DNA of 64,000 nucleotides from Psettodes erumei (lineage: Eukaryota; Chordata; Actinopteri; Pleuronectiformes; Psettodidae). Below the pieces are notes generated by a model. The model was not told the DNA's origin and searched no databases. It worked only from the letters and a program-made list of their open reading frames with translations. Positions within the stretch are counted from its first letter, which is position 1. Every line of letters begins with the position of its first letter. Positions 12,442 to 24,500 of the stretch are shown piece after piece. A program made the position numbers and the translations under genes. The stretch is from assembly GCA_016785225.1 (NCBI GenBank), contig JAFBJZ010000512.1:3881001-3945000 (forward strand), in the 5' to 3' direction.

Positions 12442-13519
12442 AATATGTTGAACGTGCCAGTGTGTTTATGTTCATTTACTACACAGTCAGACCTGAAAAG
12501 CGATGGTAAGTCACGATCTCCAACAAGTTCACTTCCCCAGTGTCTGGTCCTGTAGGTTCACACTTTACTCTCTGAACAACATAGAACTTTACGCATGTTG
12601 CCCAACATCAAGACTCCTTCATTTAGCGTACTACCACAGTGCAGTGCAAAAATTGTGGGAGGAGAGTGAAGCAATGCTGATTGGTAATGTGGGGCTGATT
12701 GTGCTGTAAGGCAACACTTTGCACTGAAGTGAAGGAATCCTGAAAGATCTGAATCAACCTGCAGACTTTGGGATGTACCATGAGCACCATATGTAATCAT
12801 ACAATGACATTTTGAAAAAACAAAAATCTCAAATGTTTTTTTTGTTTGGGGTTTTTTTTCAACACATTGAGCTTCATCAGACAACAAGAGACTGGAGGAC
12901 CAAATGTCTGTCTTGTGAGCATAATAAAATATGGTATACCTTTTTGGCATGCCAAAATGTTCTCACATGTGAGCTGTAAAACCCTGCAACACTCATTCTG
13001 ATGCTTTTATAAAAGTCAAATTTGTGGCAAAGAATAGCAACTTTCAAGTACAATTTTAAGCTCAGGCAGTGTTTCCTTAATGAGGCCTAAAATGTTTATC
13101 ATCTGACGAATGTGTGAAAAACTTACTAAACTTACTCAAGTGGAAAACTTAAAACATTTCTGTCTGAACCCGATGGAACGTAGCTGTATGTGGCCTCATA
13201 TCCAAAACACTTACAAGATGCTCCTAACCCAAAGCTGAGTGTCAAAGCTGTAATCCCCTGCAAGGCACACAGTAAAGCTGTTGCAGACAGGGGCAAGTTT
13301 ATGGCTCTCAGGCATTAAAGTGAAAAGACTGGGGAATGTGGGGCTCCTAACTGACACCAGGAGAGTTCCAGCAGATTAAGATCTGATCCATGCTAACCTG
13401 ATCTGTCTGCAGCTCCTCACTCTGATCTCATACAAGCCTGAATTCTGCTGAAGTCCCACCAGAGTCACACCTGCAGCATTGTTGACACTGACAAGTGGTT
13501 CAACAAGGAGAGTGGGGAG

Positions 13520-13520
<1 letters not shown>

Positions 13521-13570
<50 letters not shown>

Positions 13571-13587
13571 CGTGCGTGTGTGCGTGC

Positions 13588-13650
<63 letters not shown>

Positions 13651-13665
13651 CGTGCGTGTGCGTGC

Positions 13666-13701
<36 letters not shown>
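13521..13701. repeat. Compound (TG)n microsatellite with internal duplication
   Basis: An almost pure TG tract of about 180 bases. A variant block of GCGTGCGTGCGTGTG..GTGCATATG type appears twice, near 13566-13591 and 13646-13670, spaced about 80 bases apart, which points to duplication of the first half of the tract. Confidence 0.95.
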
Positions 13702-13702
<1 letters not shown>

Positions 13703-15109
13703 GACATGCTACATCCCTTCAGGTGTTTGATAAGGCTGTGATAGGCTTTGATGAGAAAGTAGGGAATTCATGGGTCACACTGTCTAGCCTATTGTGAAAT
13801 TTCAATCCATTTATCTCAACACTACGAATCCCCTTATCAGCTATCTCTCAGACCTGGGGGCTTAATAAACAAAACCAGTCTCTTTAAATTTCAGGGTAAC
13901 CCTTGATTTTGGGGTGGGTTTCCAAAAAAATTTGTGATTCCGCTAACCAGAAGTTTCTCTGGACCAGGATAGTGGCCGTCACCTGTGCACCATTGTTTTG
14001 TTAAAAAAAAACAACACAATGCATTGCTATGGCTTTGATGTCATGTGCCTTTAATGTCATCTGTGTCTGAAATCTTATTTTATAGCTTATGTACCGGACT
14101 ATACAGGGAGTGGTCAATGGCTGAATTCAGAGGGAATTGCTCGGGCTTTCAAAGATACTTCATTTGTCTGAATCAGTCTGCTAAAGCCTCACATTAACTC
14201 TAAATGAACTGTGGAATATCTTTAACACAAAACAGGGACTGTGACGTGTGTCCCCCATCTCTTACACTAAAAGTGCATTACAAAGAGATTATAACCAGTG
14301 TGAAAAGGAGGAGTGCTTACAGCAGGTAAATCCAGCCCCAGTGTAGCCTGACTATTGTTTTAAGACAGACTTGAAAAAATGTGAACCTATCCCTTAAATG
14401 ACTTCAGACTGATTGCCACATGTTAAACTGGCAGTGTTTAGTTGCCCGAGGGTCCAGAGCCCCCAGGATAGTTGCCTGCTTTGCATGGTTGGTAATTCTG
14501 CCTCAATCCAGCCTTGCTGAGATAACCAACAGTACTTCATTATCGTAACCTTTTTCTGTAGCAGTAAAACTCAAAGTTAGATTGCCTGAAATTTCAGCAA
14601 CAATCTCACATTACAGAAAAAAGGTGTGTGAAGAAGAAGTACTGCATGCTGCTGGGAGGTATTGTCTGACTAACATCCAATCATTGGCATGCAAATAAAT
14701 GATGCAGGTATTCTAACCTGATTCTTCTCACTACACTCCTGGAACCTTCATGCCATAACCATGTGCTTATGTTTCCAGCTTCTGCCCCACCTCCTTATGA
14801 GTCCATATAGTACTGTTGATTTAACTCAAATGTAAAGATCATGCATGTTTTTGTTGAGGGTGGATCCGTTCTCTCAGCAGAATCCTTGTGCTGTTCAGGG
14901 TCTTTACTTTTATTCATTTAATTCCTTGATTTAAATTAACCAGAACTGTCCATTGAAACCCAGTCACCCGTTCACCTTAACTGAAGTCAGGCTTTTACTG
15001 GCACAGCTGTGGTAATCCTCTTTTCTTGAATATTCTCCATATCAGAGACTGAAGAATTCAGTTCAACACAATAAGTGTTTTCTTTTTCAAATCACTGGTT
15101 TAAACATTT

Positions 15110-15690
15110 GGATTGGGCAGTCCCATTTTTCAAGTTCTCTTGGGTTTAAGGCTTATTCTGGGCCTCCCAAGGACAGTCAGACAATTGTCCTGAAGCCATT
15201 CCAGAGTTGTCTTGGCTGTTTGCTTCAGGTCATTCTTGCACTGAAAGTCGAACTGTTACTTTGTTCTCAGGTAACATGCTCTCTGGCGCAGGTTTTCTTC
15301 AGCATTTGGCTGCATTCGTCTTTCCCTCAGTTCTGACTCGTCTCCCTGTTCCTGTTGCTGTTTGGTTTCTGTCCTGACATGCAGGGTAAATTGTGGGACC
15401 TTATGTACACAGGTGTGTGCCTTTCTAAACTATGTCAAATCAAATCAATTTGCCACATGTGTATTAGTATCACGTTCTAGACACTCAAGGATTATTAAAG
15501 CAAAGAGGATGCGCAGTTTGAAGTAGCACAACAAAGGGTCTAAATCATTTTTGAAATGATAGATTTCAGTTTTTGATATATTGAAAAAAAATAAAATAAT
15601 CTGAATGTCATTATGGGTCACTGAGTGTAGATTAAATCTAAAAGACATCAACACATGCAAAAAATTTGAACACTTATTGAAGTCATAGTA
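15110..15690 (-). mobile_element. Internally deleted Tc1-like element
   Basis: The plus strand from about 15150 reads as the reverse complement of a common fish Tc1-like transposase gene: CCTGAAGCCATTCC..TTGTCTTGGCTGTTTGCTT, then the GCAGGTTTTCTTCAGCA block, then CTGCATTCGTCTTTCCCTCAG. Near 15350-15365 it jumps directly to the opposite end of the element (CATGCAGGGTAAATTGTGGGACCTTATGTACACAGGTGTGTGCCTTTC), so most of the transposase body is missing. An end-like part with TGTCATTATGGGTCACTGAGTGTAGATT follows to about 15640. It is inactive. Confidence 0.78.
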
Positions 15691-16964
15691 TCTATTCATG
15701 CATACAAGAACCTCCCATAATATTTTGTCCTTATACCAAAGCCTGATATTATATTGTTGATGTTTTAGACATATATAGGGGTCCAACAAAACTTGTACTC
15801 AGACACTGCATATGTATTTTCTGCTATTTCAAGCTCACTTTTTTTAGTTTGGCCATTGAAAATAAATATACATCAAAGCACATTTTCTCCTTTCCTGGCA
15901 TATTTTTCTCTGAAATTTGGCGTACGTGCTTTTACTCAGTATCACACCTTGTGATCAGATAGATCATGCAGCGGGACAAGTATGCCAAATACGTTGCTGC
16001 TGGTGTCTTATATCAATAAAATGGCAAGTTGAATCTAGTTATGAAAAGTGAAGCATGATTAGTTTCTTCCAAAAATTTCTTGGACTCATGTTGCCACCAA
16101 ACAACTTTAGTGTATTAAAAAGCCTCTCTGCGTACTTGACCCTGGTCACACCAAAGTCTGCCAACTCTGGGCTAAACATACAAACAAAAAAAAAAATCAG
16201 AAACATGAATAGAGTTTTGTGTTTCCTAGCTACACGTCACACCCACACACTTTTACTGCTTAAACTGCTGAAAGTGGATACAATGTGTCAAACACTAAGG
16301 GATTATTTTATATGTGTGCATGGCAGGCTCTCGCTCTGCTCAGTGCATGCACGTGTGTACAGAGTATTTTCTACAGATCCTGTTGGCGAGCTCCCCTCAT
16401 GCTCCTGCTGAACCACCACCTGTGGAAATCCCCCTGCAGAGGCTTGCCAGTACCAGATCAGTATGAGGAAACTCCCACATTCAGGCCTCAGCAAAGGTCT
16501 TCAATCAGCTTTTATATGCTGGTATTGCTGTTTGAGCATGTCGGCAAAGACAACAATCTTTTTTATGCCATTTATTGTGTGTTTTTTTTTCCTCTGCACT
16601 TTTAGCGGATAATTTTGTCTCTATTAAAACAGTGTTTATTCATTAACAGGAGAATTTAGGACAGACCATTGTTTACTTGGTTATTGATTTGCAAGAGCTG
16701 TCGACATGAGTGATTAGTATTGTGTAACGTTGTAGGGCGAACAAAGGCACCGATAGCTTGTCAAAATGTCATAAAAATTACATGTGAATAGAAAGATTCT
16801 TAAATACAGGCAGTGTATTGTAAGACCTTGTCTTGTAAATGCAACAATGGCTTTAGCTGTTGGCAAGCAACCACAACTACTCCAAACAATAAAACAGTAA
16901 AAGAGAAAACTTGCACATAACGCCTTTAGAAGTGCACAGATGAAATCATAACAAATACCTTCAT

Positions 16965-17100
16965 CTGGGGGTGTGGAGTTCAAAAAAATGAGCTTACCAA
17001 ACATCCTGTTCCCATTCCTGCAGGGCTGAAACTTTTCAACTTTGCTTGGACTAATATTTGTTCATAGCCTCTACTACATTTTGGGCAATAATTGGATAGA
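16965..17100. repeat. Dispersed repeat, copy A
   Basis: It shares an exact 16-base block, CTGGGGGTGTGGAGTT (16965-16980), with a second copy near 33704. The copies also share diverged downstream blocks of the type (A/G)CTTACCA(A/G)AC and CTACATTTT. This looks like an old non-autonomous DNA element; the ends are not defined. Confidence 0.55.
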
Positions 17101-20100
17101 AATTACTTGAAATCCATGTCAGTGGACAGTATCTTAAATTATCTGTCTTGAATTATCTGTAATGAATGAGAATCAGGATGGTGCAAAAAATCCACGCTGT
17201 AATCTAAAAAATACAGAAGAGGATAAAGTGAACAGCAAACATCTGCAAATTGATGCTAATAATGTTTAATTGAATTGTTGTAGTACAGGTAAAGTCACAC
17301 CAAAGGCACCACAGAAACCTAATCATAACCAAATATGGGAGCAACAGGTCAATGTTGTATGTATGTGTGGTATCTCTGTGGTAATTGTAATATCTTAAAG
17401 CAACATCAAACTTAGGCAACCTATAAATGAAACATCATCATGAGTGAAGAAAAGTTGGATGGTGAAAATGTATAGTTTAAATAACATTATACTGCATTTC
17501 GCAAATACTGATATGTGAGCTCTTCAGTTGCGTGTATTCATATCAGAGGATTTTTCTTTATTGAGTAAATCAAGGGCTGTTTACACTCATTCATGTGCTC
17601 TGCACATACGACCAGCACACACCCAAGCCTGATAACAGAAAGATGGGGTCGACGGGTCACACACTGTACAGCTGCACCGAGAAAGTGCCAGGAACTCTTA
17701 TTTACACACCAAACAGAAGGGAAGTGGAGGGTGAACACACCTGAGATAGTGCTGTGCTTCGATATGGGAAGTAGCTTAGTCAATGCTATTGAAGTCAAAG
17801 TTTTTATACCAGTAAGAAATGCAGAAAGAACAACAAAAACAAATCAGTCTGTTTTTAGTTAATCAGAAGGCTCTTGTTGTTTCACCGTTTTGTGTCTGAT
17901 AGCGATTTCCCTGGAATAACCAGAAGTGATGGTTTATGTATTTACCCAGCGTGATTAATGATAGCTGTTCAGGCAAAGGAGACAGAAAGAGGTATGCCAC
18001 CTATAGATATTTATATAGAAATTCACAGAAAAAGGCAGTTGGGAGGCAGCATTTACTTGGCAGGTGTTTCATAATATACATAGATTTAATGATAACTATA
18101 AAATCTTTCTTTACTTTAACCACATCATTCTCAGCATTAAGTGTCTCCCTGCATTGCCCCTCTTATTAGATAACTATAAAGATATCTAAATGTGAGTACA
18201 ACTGAAATTAAAATAAAAAAATCTGAAAACAATGATATGTGGGTTCCGTTGAAACATTGTGTGATGTGCTATCTTGATCTGAGGTGTCTTGGTCTGTTAA
18301 AGGATAACCTTTAGTGTTAAGTGTTCTCTGAGAGCAGAGCAGGAAGAACGAGCCTTGGCATGACTGTACTGGCTCCAGGGCTGTCAATGTGCCGGTGATG
18401 TTGTGCCTCCTGCAGAGGGCTGTTTTTCTTCGCAGATGAAAACCGAGATAAATCTGACGTGCAAAAGCAATAAGCATAGCAGCCCCATGGGATCTTAATT
18501 CTCAAAATGTCAAAGTATTCTTGTAAATTCAGGCCCATGTGGTTAAACGATCATGAATGCAATCAGAGTAAAGTATTTTAATTTTTGCAGATCATGACTC
18601 AGCAAATCCAATAGGCTAATAGCAATATACTAGCAAAGGAGGGTCCAACATACTTTCTCTGAGCAGGTTTACCCAGATTTGCCCCTTTCAAATACTCAGG
18701 TCAAGGTTGACATTCTTGGCTAAGACAATTTATCAAGATAATTTGACATTTTAACATAAAATGTCAATCAACCCAACTAAAAGTGGTGCCTATAACTGAT
18801 AATGAAAGCATTAATAACCATTAATAAAGCCATTAGTTCCTACTTTTATATATAATCTGAAAATGTGTGCATCCTTGGAATGTTAAATTTATGGGACCCT
18901 GGGGTGCAACCTTGGCCCGGTGAGTGCTCCATGTGTCCCGTCCCTGCATGCTCTCAAAGGTGCAGGCATGTTTCCTTAATGCCTCTTTGCCCAAAGTGGA
19001 GTGCTTTAAAGGGACTCTGTGATTCAACACATGCTGCCTCTGTAACTATTACACATTTCCATATTACCTCTCATCCATGAACTCAGAAGGTTCCATCCCC
19101 AGAATTCATACTAGCCCACTTAGGCAAGAGAAATTTGTAGTTTTTCAATATTTGGCTGCCCTCATGTGTCTGTCATTTCGATTTATTTTCTCTTCCTTTT
19201 TTTCCTCGTTTTCAATTTCTTTTGACTGGATATTACCTATCACTATCCACTCGTGTATCACCAGTACTCTTAACAGTAGCATTTGATCTGTGGTCTTCAC
19301 AATCTTGTAATTCTGCCTGAGAAGACCAAGCCAAACCCAACTAATTGCCACATGTCCCTATCACAAGTGCAGGCTCTGCATATTGTTTTTCCCCCCATGT
19401 GATACAATCTCAGGTGTTTCCAGGTGTAGAAATTGACAGATGAGTTGCAGCCCCTCTCACAATGTCAGTTTCCCCTGGGGTAAAAAAAAAACCCTGAAAC
19501 TCAGAGGCCTTCACTGCCAAGCGCAAGCACTGGAGCAAAATCCTCAGCTCAGGTCTTGTGATCTCTTCAGTATGTTAAAAAAAAATGAAAAGCTTTGGAG
19601 TTGAGAAAGTTTGAACTACATAGCATATTTTTGATTGAATGACAACTTAACTAAGCTCCAAGCTTCCCAACCAAAACAAAGAAAATGATAAATTTAGATA
19701 ATTAATTACTATAGTCACAGCAATGTGGTATCTAATATTAACATATCATGTGCTGTATTGTTATTACATGACTTGTTGTGTGTGACGTATGATTAATACA
19801 CAGTGGTAGCATTTTGACATAAAGTTCTTTAATTATGCAGTTTGAGGTTAAAGTTGGTTAAAGTTGAGGTTTAAGCCCTCACTTGTGTTTCACTGGCCTT
19901 GGTTGGCACACTGGTGAGGGCTCAGTTGTGAATTTTCAGATAACTTTGGGCCCATCACAAAATACATCCTTTTAGGGTTAAAAAATACTCAAATCCATAG
20001 CGTGTTCTTAATACAATATTTTTGTGAGCTATGAAAGCTCCATCCTTCCATTTCAAAATTCTATGTTGTTATGAGGCACAGTTTCAAGACACTGCTAGGA

Positions 20101-21170
20101 CCTCACTTGACCTTCGTCCCTCCTCGCGCAACTTACCGCCTCAAGCATTCCTTTGGTTTTATACAAATCATCAGCTAAGAAAAAGAAACAAATAGCAGTG
20201 CTGGATAAATGATCATTCTTCAGCTTCTTTTTAACTGACAAAATTATTGAAAGATTTTATGACCAAGGCAAAAACCGAGGGCAGCACTAATGTTCCCTTT
20301 GCCTTCTGTCTCAGAAATAACTCATATTGATCAGGACAACAGAACAAATCGTCATCCAATGTCAGTTTTTGCTGTAAAAAGGAAAAAAATCTGCTAACAA
20401 TCCAGTACAGGTTAGGAAAAAACATTACATCTTAATGCATAATCTTCCTTAAATGCTCTGGTGACTCACTGGGAGGAAATGCCTACCAGGGAGCTCCCCT
20501 GAGAAGTGCTATACTGTGCATACCCTTTTTTTCTCTTCACACCTGTGCAAGCACTAGGACTGCTGAAGTGATCCAAGCAGCAAGACATACAAGGACCATT
20601 TCTATGACAGCTAAACAAGACTGAGGATCCTTTGGTCGGAGATGTTTTTTTACGTGTGTTGTGGGTTTTATTACAATAATGGAACTGGAAAAATTGATTA
20701 TATGATTGAAAGTAAAACTCTTGCGATAAATGGCAGCACTGTAGTTGGGTAACCAATTCTAATGGTAATTTATTGTAATGGTAGTTTTTTGTCTGGACCA
20801 GTCACAATATACTTGCATCACTCAGCTCCTCTTTTGCGGGGAAGGAAAGCAGGAGCTAAAGTCCCTCAAAATGGCATTCATGATCCTTTCCAGTTCTTGC
20901 AGTGTGGATTTAAGAATAGGTAGGTCCTCCAACCACTCTTTCAGTCTGAAAACATCTATTGTAGCAATGTTCCCAGAGCTCAGACAGACCAAGACCAACC
21001 TGCTAAGGGCCAGCAGAGCAAAAGTAAACTGTGAGACCCTGTTGACTGCATATTACCCTAACCCATTTTTCAAATCTATATAAGAATAATGATCATTTAA
21101 GTATATCTTCAACTAAAATAATAAAGAATATTCCCCCAGGGATGAGTAAAGTAATTTTGATTCTGATGTC

Positions 21171-21237
21171 AGCTGGGATTGGTCGAGTTCCCCCCACAAA
21201 CCACAAAGGTTAAGCGGTATAGCAAATGGATGGATGG
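21171..21237 (+). mobile_element. LINE/SINE-type 3' tail with ATGG repeats
   Basis: The motif AGCTGGGATTGG...TTAAGCGGTATAGCAAATGGATGGATGGA matches the familiar 3' tail of fish L2-type retroposons, which end in ATGG repeats. Only the tail is present (5'-truncated insertion). It lies just beyond the 3' end of pou2af1. Confidence 0.7.
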
Positions 21238-21287
21238 ACTAGCCTGTGACTTGGGTTCTCTATACAAGACAGACTTTTAGTTTTAGT

Positions 21288-21293
21288 TTTATT
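21288..21293 (-). terminator. Candidate poly(A) signal of pou2af1
   Basis: TTTATT on the plus strand is AATAAA on the minus strand, about 215 bases after the pou2af1 stop codon. It is the nearest canonical signal I saw on that strand; use was not shown. Confidence 0.45.
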
Positions 21294-21506
21294 GCGCTTT
21301 AGTGGTACATGTTACCAAATATATTTGTAATGAAATTAAAATTATCCAGCATGCACAGTTATAAGGCTTTTGCATCATAGCACTGAAATGGATGGTAGCC
21401 ATTATTATTGTTCGAAATGACATTTGTGAATACATCAAATTGTACAGAAGAAAGTTCTAGGAACACAAAATACTGCTCTCAAAAGATGAAATGAACACTC
21501 ATATTT

Positions 21507-24500
21507 TCAGATACTGGGTATGAAGAGCGAATTGCTATACGAGTCCCTGTCCTCTTCACCATCTTCCTTATGATCCTCCAGAAGTTTATCCAGTAGATTT
21601 GGTGTTTCAGAGTCTATTCCTGCATCTTCATCCAAAGACTGGCCTTGTGGTTCAGGGTCTAGCTGGTGTTCCGAACGCTGTGGGAGGTCAGGTATGTGGG
21701 ATTGAGGGTCTACACCCTGGGCCTCCAGTTGAGGGATCATGGTGGTCAAAGACATGGACAAGGGCATGTGCACCAGAGGTGAGCCGGACAGGGCTGCAGA
21801 GCTGGGAGAAAACTGGACACCCGTGTTGGGCATTGTAGATATGGTGGTTAATGGCTGGGCCCAGGGAAGGTAGGACAACCCTGAGTCTGGGAGCTCCATT
21901 TGAGGGAGGGAGGCCCCTGCTGGGGCCACCGGTATGGTCTAGAAAGAACAAAAAATATGACTTAAATGTTACTGTTGATCACAAGGGAACTGACATTGAC
22001 ATTGTCTTCACTTACGCAATTCTAAAAACATCATAAGTCATAAGTCATCAGAAGTAAATTAAATTAGAGGAAAATATGTTGAGCAGTGCAACTAGGTAGC
22101 ATGCTCTCTTATTTTCTGGGGAGTTTATCCATTTTGGTGTCTTAGAGGGTGTTTGGAGAATTTGGGCATTGTACCTTATACACTACAAAAACAAAGTAAT
22201 TGGGTTGTCATACCAGTGCAGTCTACTTCCTCGCACTTCCTTGAGTTATAAAGGCCCAATATAACATAGACAATAGATTTTAATAGTCCCGTGCGGTCAG
22301 CCTTCACGTGCACCAACATCTGGCCACCTAAGAAAAAATCATTGTTTTCCATCCAATGCTGCAAGTCCAAAAGGTTTGCCTTTGTCTGGTTGCATTTTTA
22401 AGTTAAGAACTATGAAAGCAGGGAAGAGCTGGATAAAAGCAAACCCATACATAAGATGTGCAAAATAGAGGTGAAAGACTGTGACAAAACAACAAACCAT
22501 TTAACGATCTAGATATGCAAACTGCAAAAACAGTTTATCGAAAATAAACCCCACTGGAGAAGGCACCTGTATTCAAGTTACCACCCAATTCTTGGGAATT
22601 CCAGAACTGTATTTAGATATGAAACATAACATCATACACCCTTTTGGTGGTTTCTCCTCTGACACTGTATTTATTTAGTGTGTATGCCCACCCAATGTAG
22701 TTAACTGCACAAATGCTTTATGAGACTCTCACATCAAAGTCCATATTTTCCCGAGGTATTCACAGCGTATTAGGTACGTCATAAACATTGGCTGCCTGGT
22801 GATTCCATTTCAAATCTAAGGTTGTTTATAATACACTGCTGTATTATGTATACATGATAAATGTATTGAAATTGTTGTTATCGTGGCACTTGTTGGACAT
22901 GTCGTTGGTGGTGAATAATTAGAGGTTTGATTCACTTCTTCCTGTGCATGGAGAAGTGACTGTTAGAACCTAGAATTTTGTTTTTCAGTTTCCTTTTTGC
23001 TTGAGTTTATTTTCACATGCAAGATCTCACCTGCAAAAACTTGAAAAAAAAAATTTCATACATGGAGATGTCTTCTACTCACCCCAAAGTTAGTGAGCAG
23101 TGGCGTGTGTGTGTAGGTCAGCATGGTGTAGCTCGGGCACAGAGTCTGCATATACAAGTCTGCAGTAAGGGTGGTGGTGGGATAGGCCAGAGTCTGAGCC
23201 GAGGGATCCTGCTGGTTGTATTCAGGTGAAGACCATGGCATCATGGTGGGCTGCAGGCCAGCACTACTCACAGTGGGAGGAGCTTTCCATCCTGTGCTAT
23301 GCAGCCCTCCATCTCCAGCTTCAGCTGACAACTCAGCTGTGCTGGCAACATCAGAGCCAAAGACGGCTGAATCAAAGAAAAGCTGAGTGTGAGTCTTTGA
23401 AGACATGTGGAGACACATGCTTTACTTAAAGGAATAACGCTCAGGTGTTTAGCTGTTAGTGAACGCATACCTTGTTTGTATGATGACTGATTGTTGTGTG
23501 CGACCACATCCTAAAAAAAAGGGTTATACCAAAGAATAGTAAATTGAGCATGTCCATAAGTGAATCCATAAATCGCATGTACTGCTGCAGAACTCAACCA
23601 CATTTTAATGTTGATATATAAATATGCAGTAATTACGCTTGCACCGATCGAGTCCAGGTGTGAGCAGGAACCCCGATTAAATTGAAGAGAGCGAGTGACA
23701 GAGAGAAAGGGGGAGATAGGGAGGGAATAGGGCCAGGTGGATTGAGTGAAAAAAGGATGTATATGTAGCAGTTGGCATTTATTGTATTTTGAACTTGCTT
23801 TATGTTTTGAAGTGACTGTGTCTGCCTGCCCAGAGGCTGCAGGTGGAAAGTAGCTAAATCTGGTGTGAGATTAATTAGTAAAATTAGTAGCTGTTCTTGA
23901 GCATAAAGTTGTTTCATATGATTTTCCTCAGTCAATGGGCTTAGTTGGAATTTTTAAAGAGTTGGAGATGTTTTCTCAAAAATAAACTTTTAACAACTAC
24001 AATCCCATGGTAATAGGGCAAACTCAGTGCACCAAGGATGACCGTGTACCCACCGTGTTCAGTTTTATGAGAATACAACTTACACTTCCAAACTTGTAAA
24101 GTTCATCTTCATTTGTTGAGTGCCTACGTGAGTGTCTTTTACTGGAAGGACTCTGGAAAGGAAATCACTTGATTTTTATATCTTGTCTTGGTGCTACTAT
24201 GATTTGTCTGATTTGAGGAAAATTAACCTCAATTTCATTGACTCTGTCCAATCAGTTCCTCTTTACCTCTCTTTGTTGATGTGCATACCCAAATGTCCAT
24301 CATGCAGAACTATGTGCATGTGACCTCTTTTGAAATACATATGTGCATATGTATTTATGTATGCACATATGAAAACCTTTTTGCTTTGTGTGGTCCCTGC
24401 AAGGGCACGTGCATACTCGGCGGCGGTACAGAATCTAAGTGAGAAAACAGTCCAAAGGAATGAGAAAGGCAGCAGCAGCAGCAGTGACAGTTCTGACAGC

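Larger units (their letters stand above)
12442..21287. other. Intergenic stretch between convergent pou2af3 and pou2af1
   Basis: About 9 kb with no recognisable exon or RNA gene. It contains a TG microsatellite (13521-13701), a decayed Tc1-like element (about 15110-15690), one copy of a dispersed repeat (about 16965-17100) and a LINE/SINE-type tail (21171-21237), all listed separately. Open frames here are short or lie within repeats. Confidence 0.55.

Noticed and set aside
13465..13741. Open frames of Cys-Val or His-Thr repeats on both strands
   Set aside because: Translation of the TG/CA microsatellite, not genes.
15445..15789. 114-codon minus-strand open frame
   Set aside because: Overlaps the end region of the decayed Tc1-like element; AT-rich with no protein signature.
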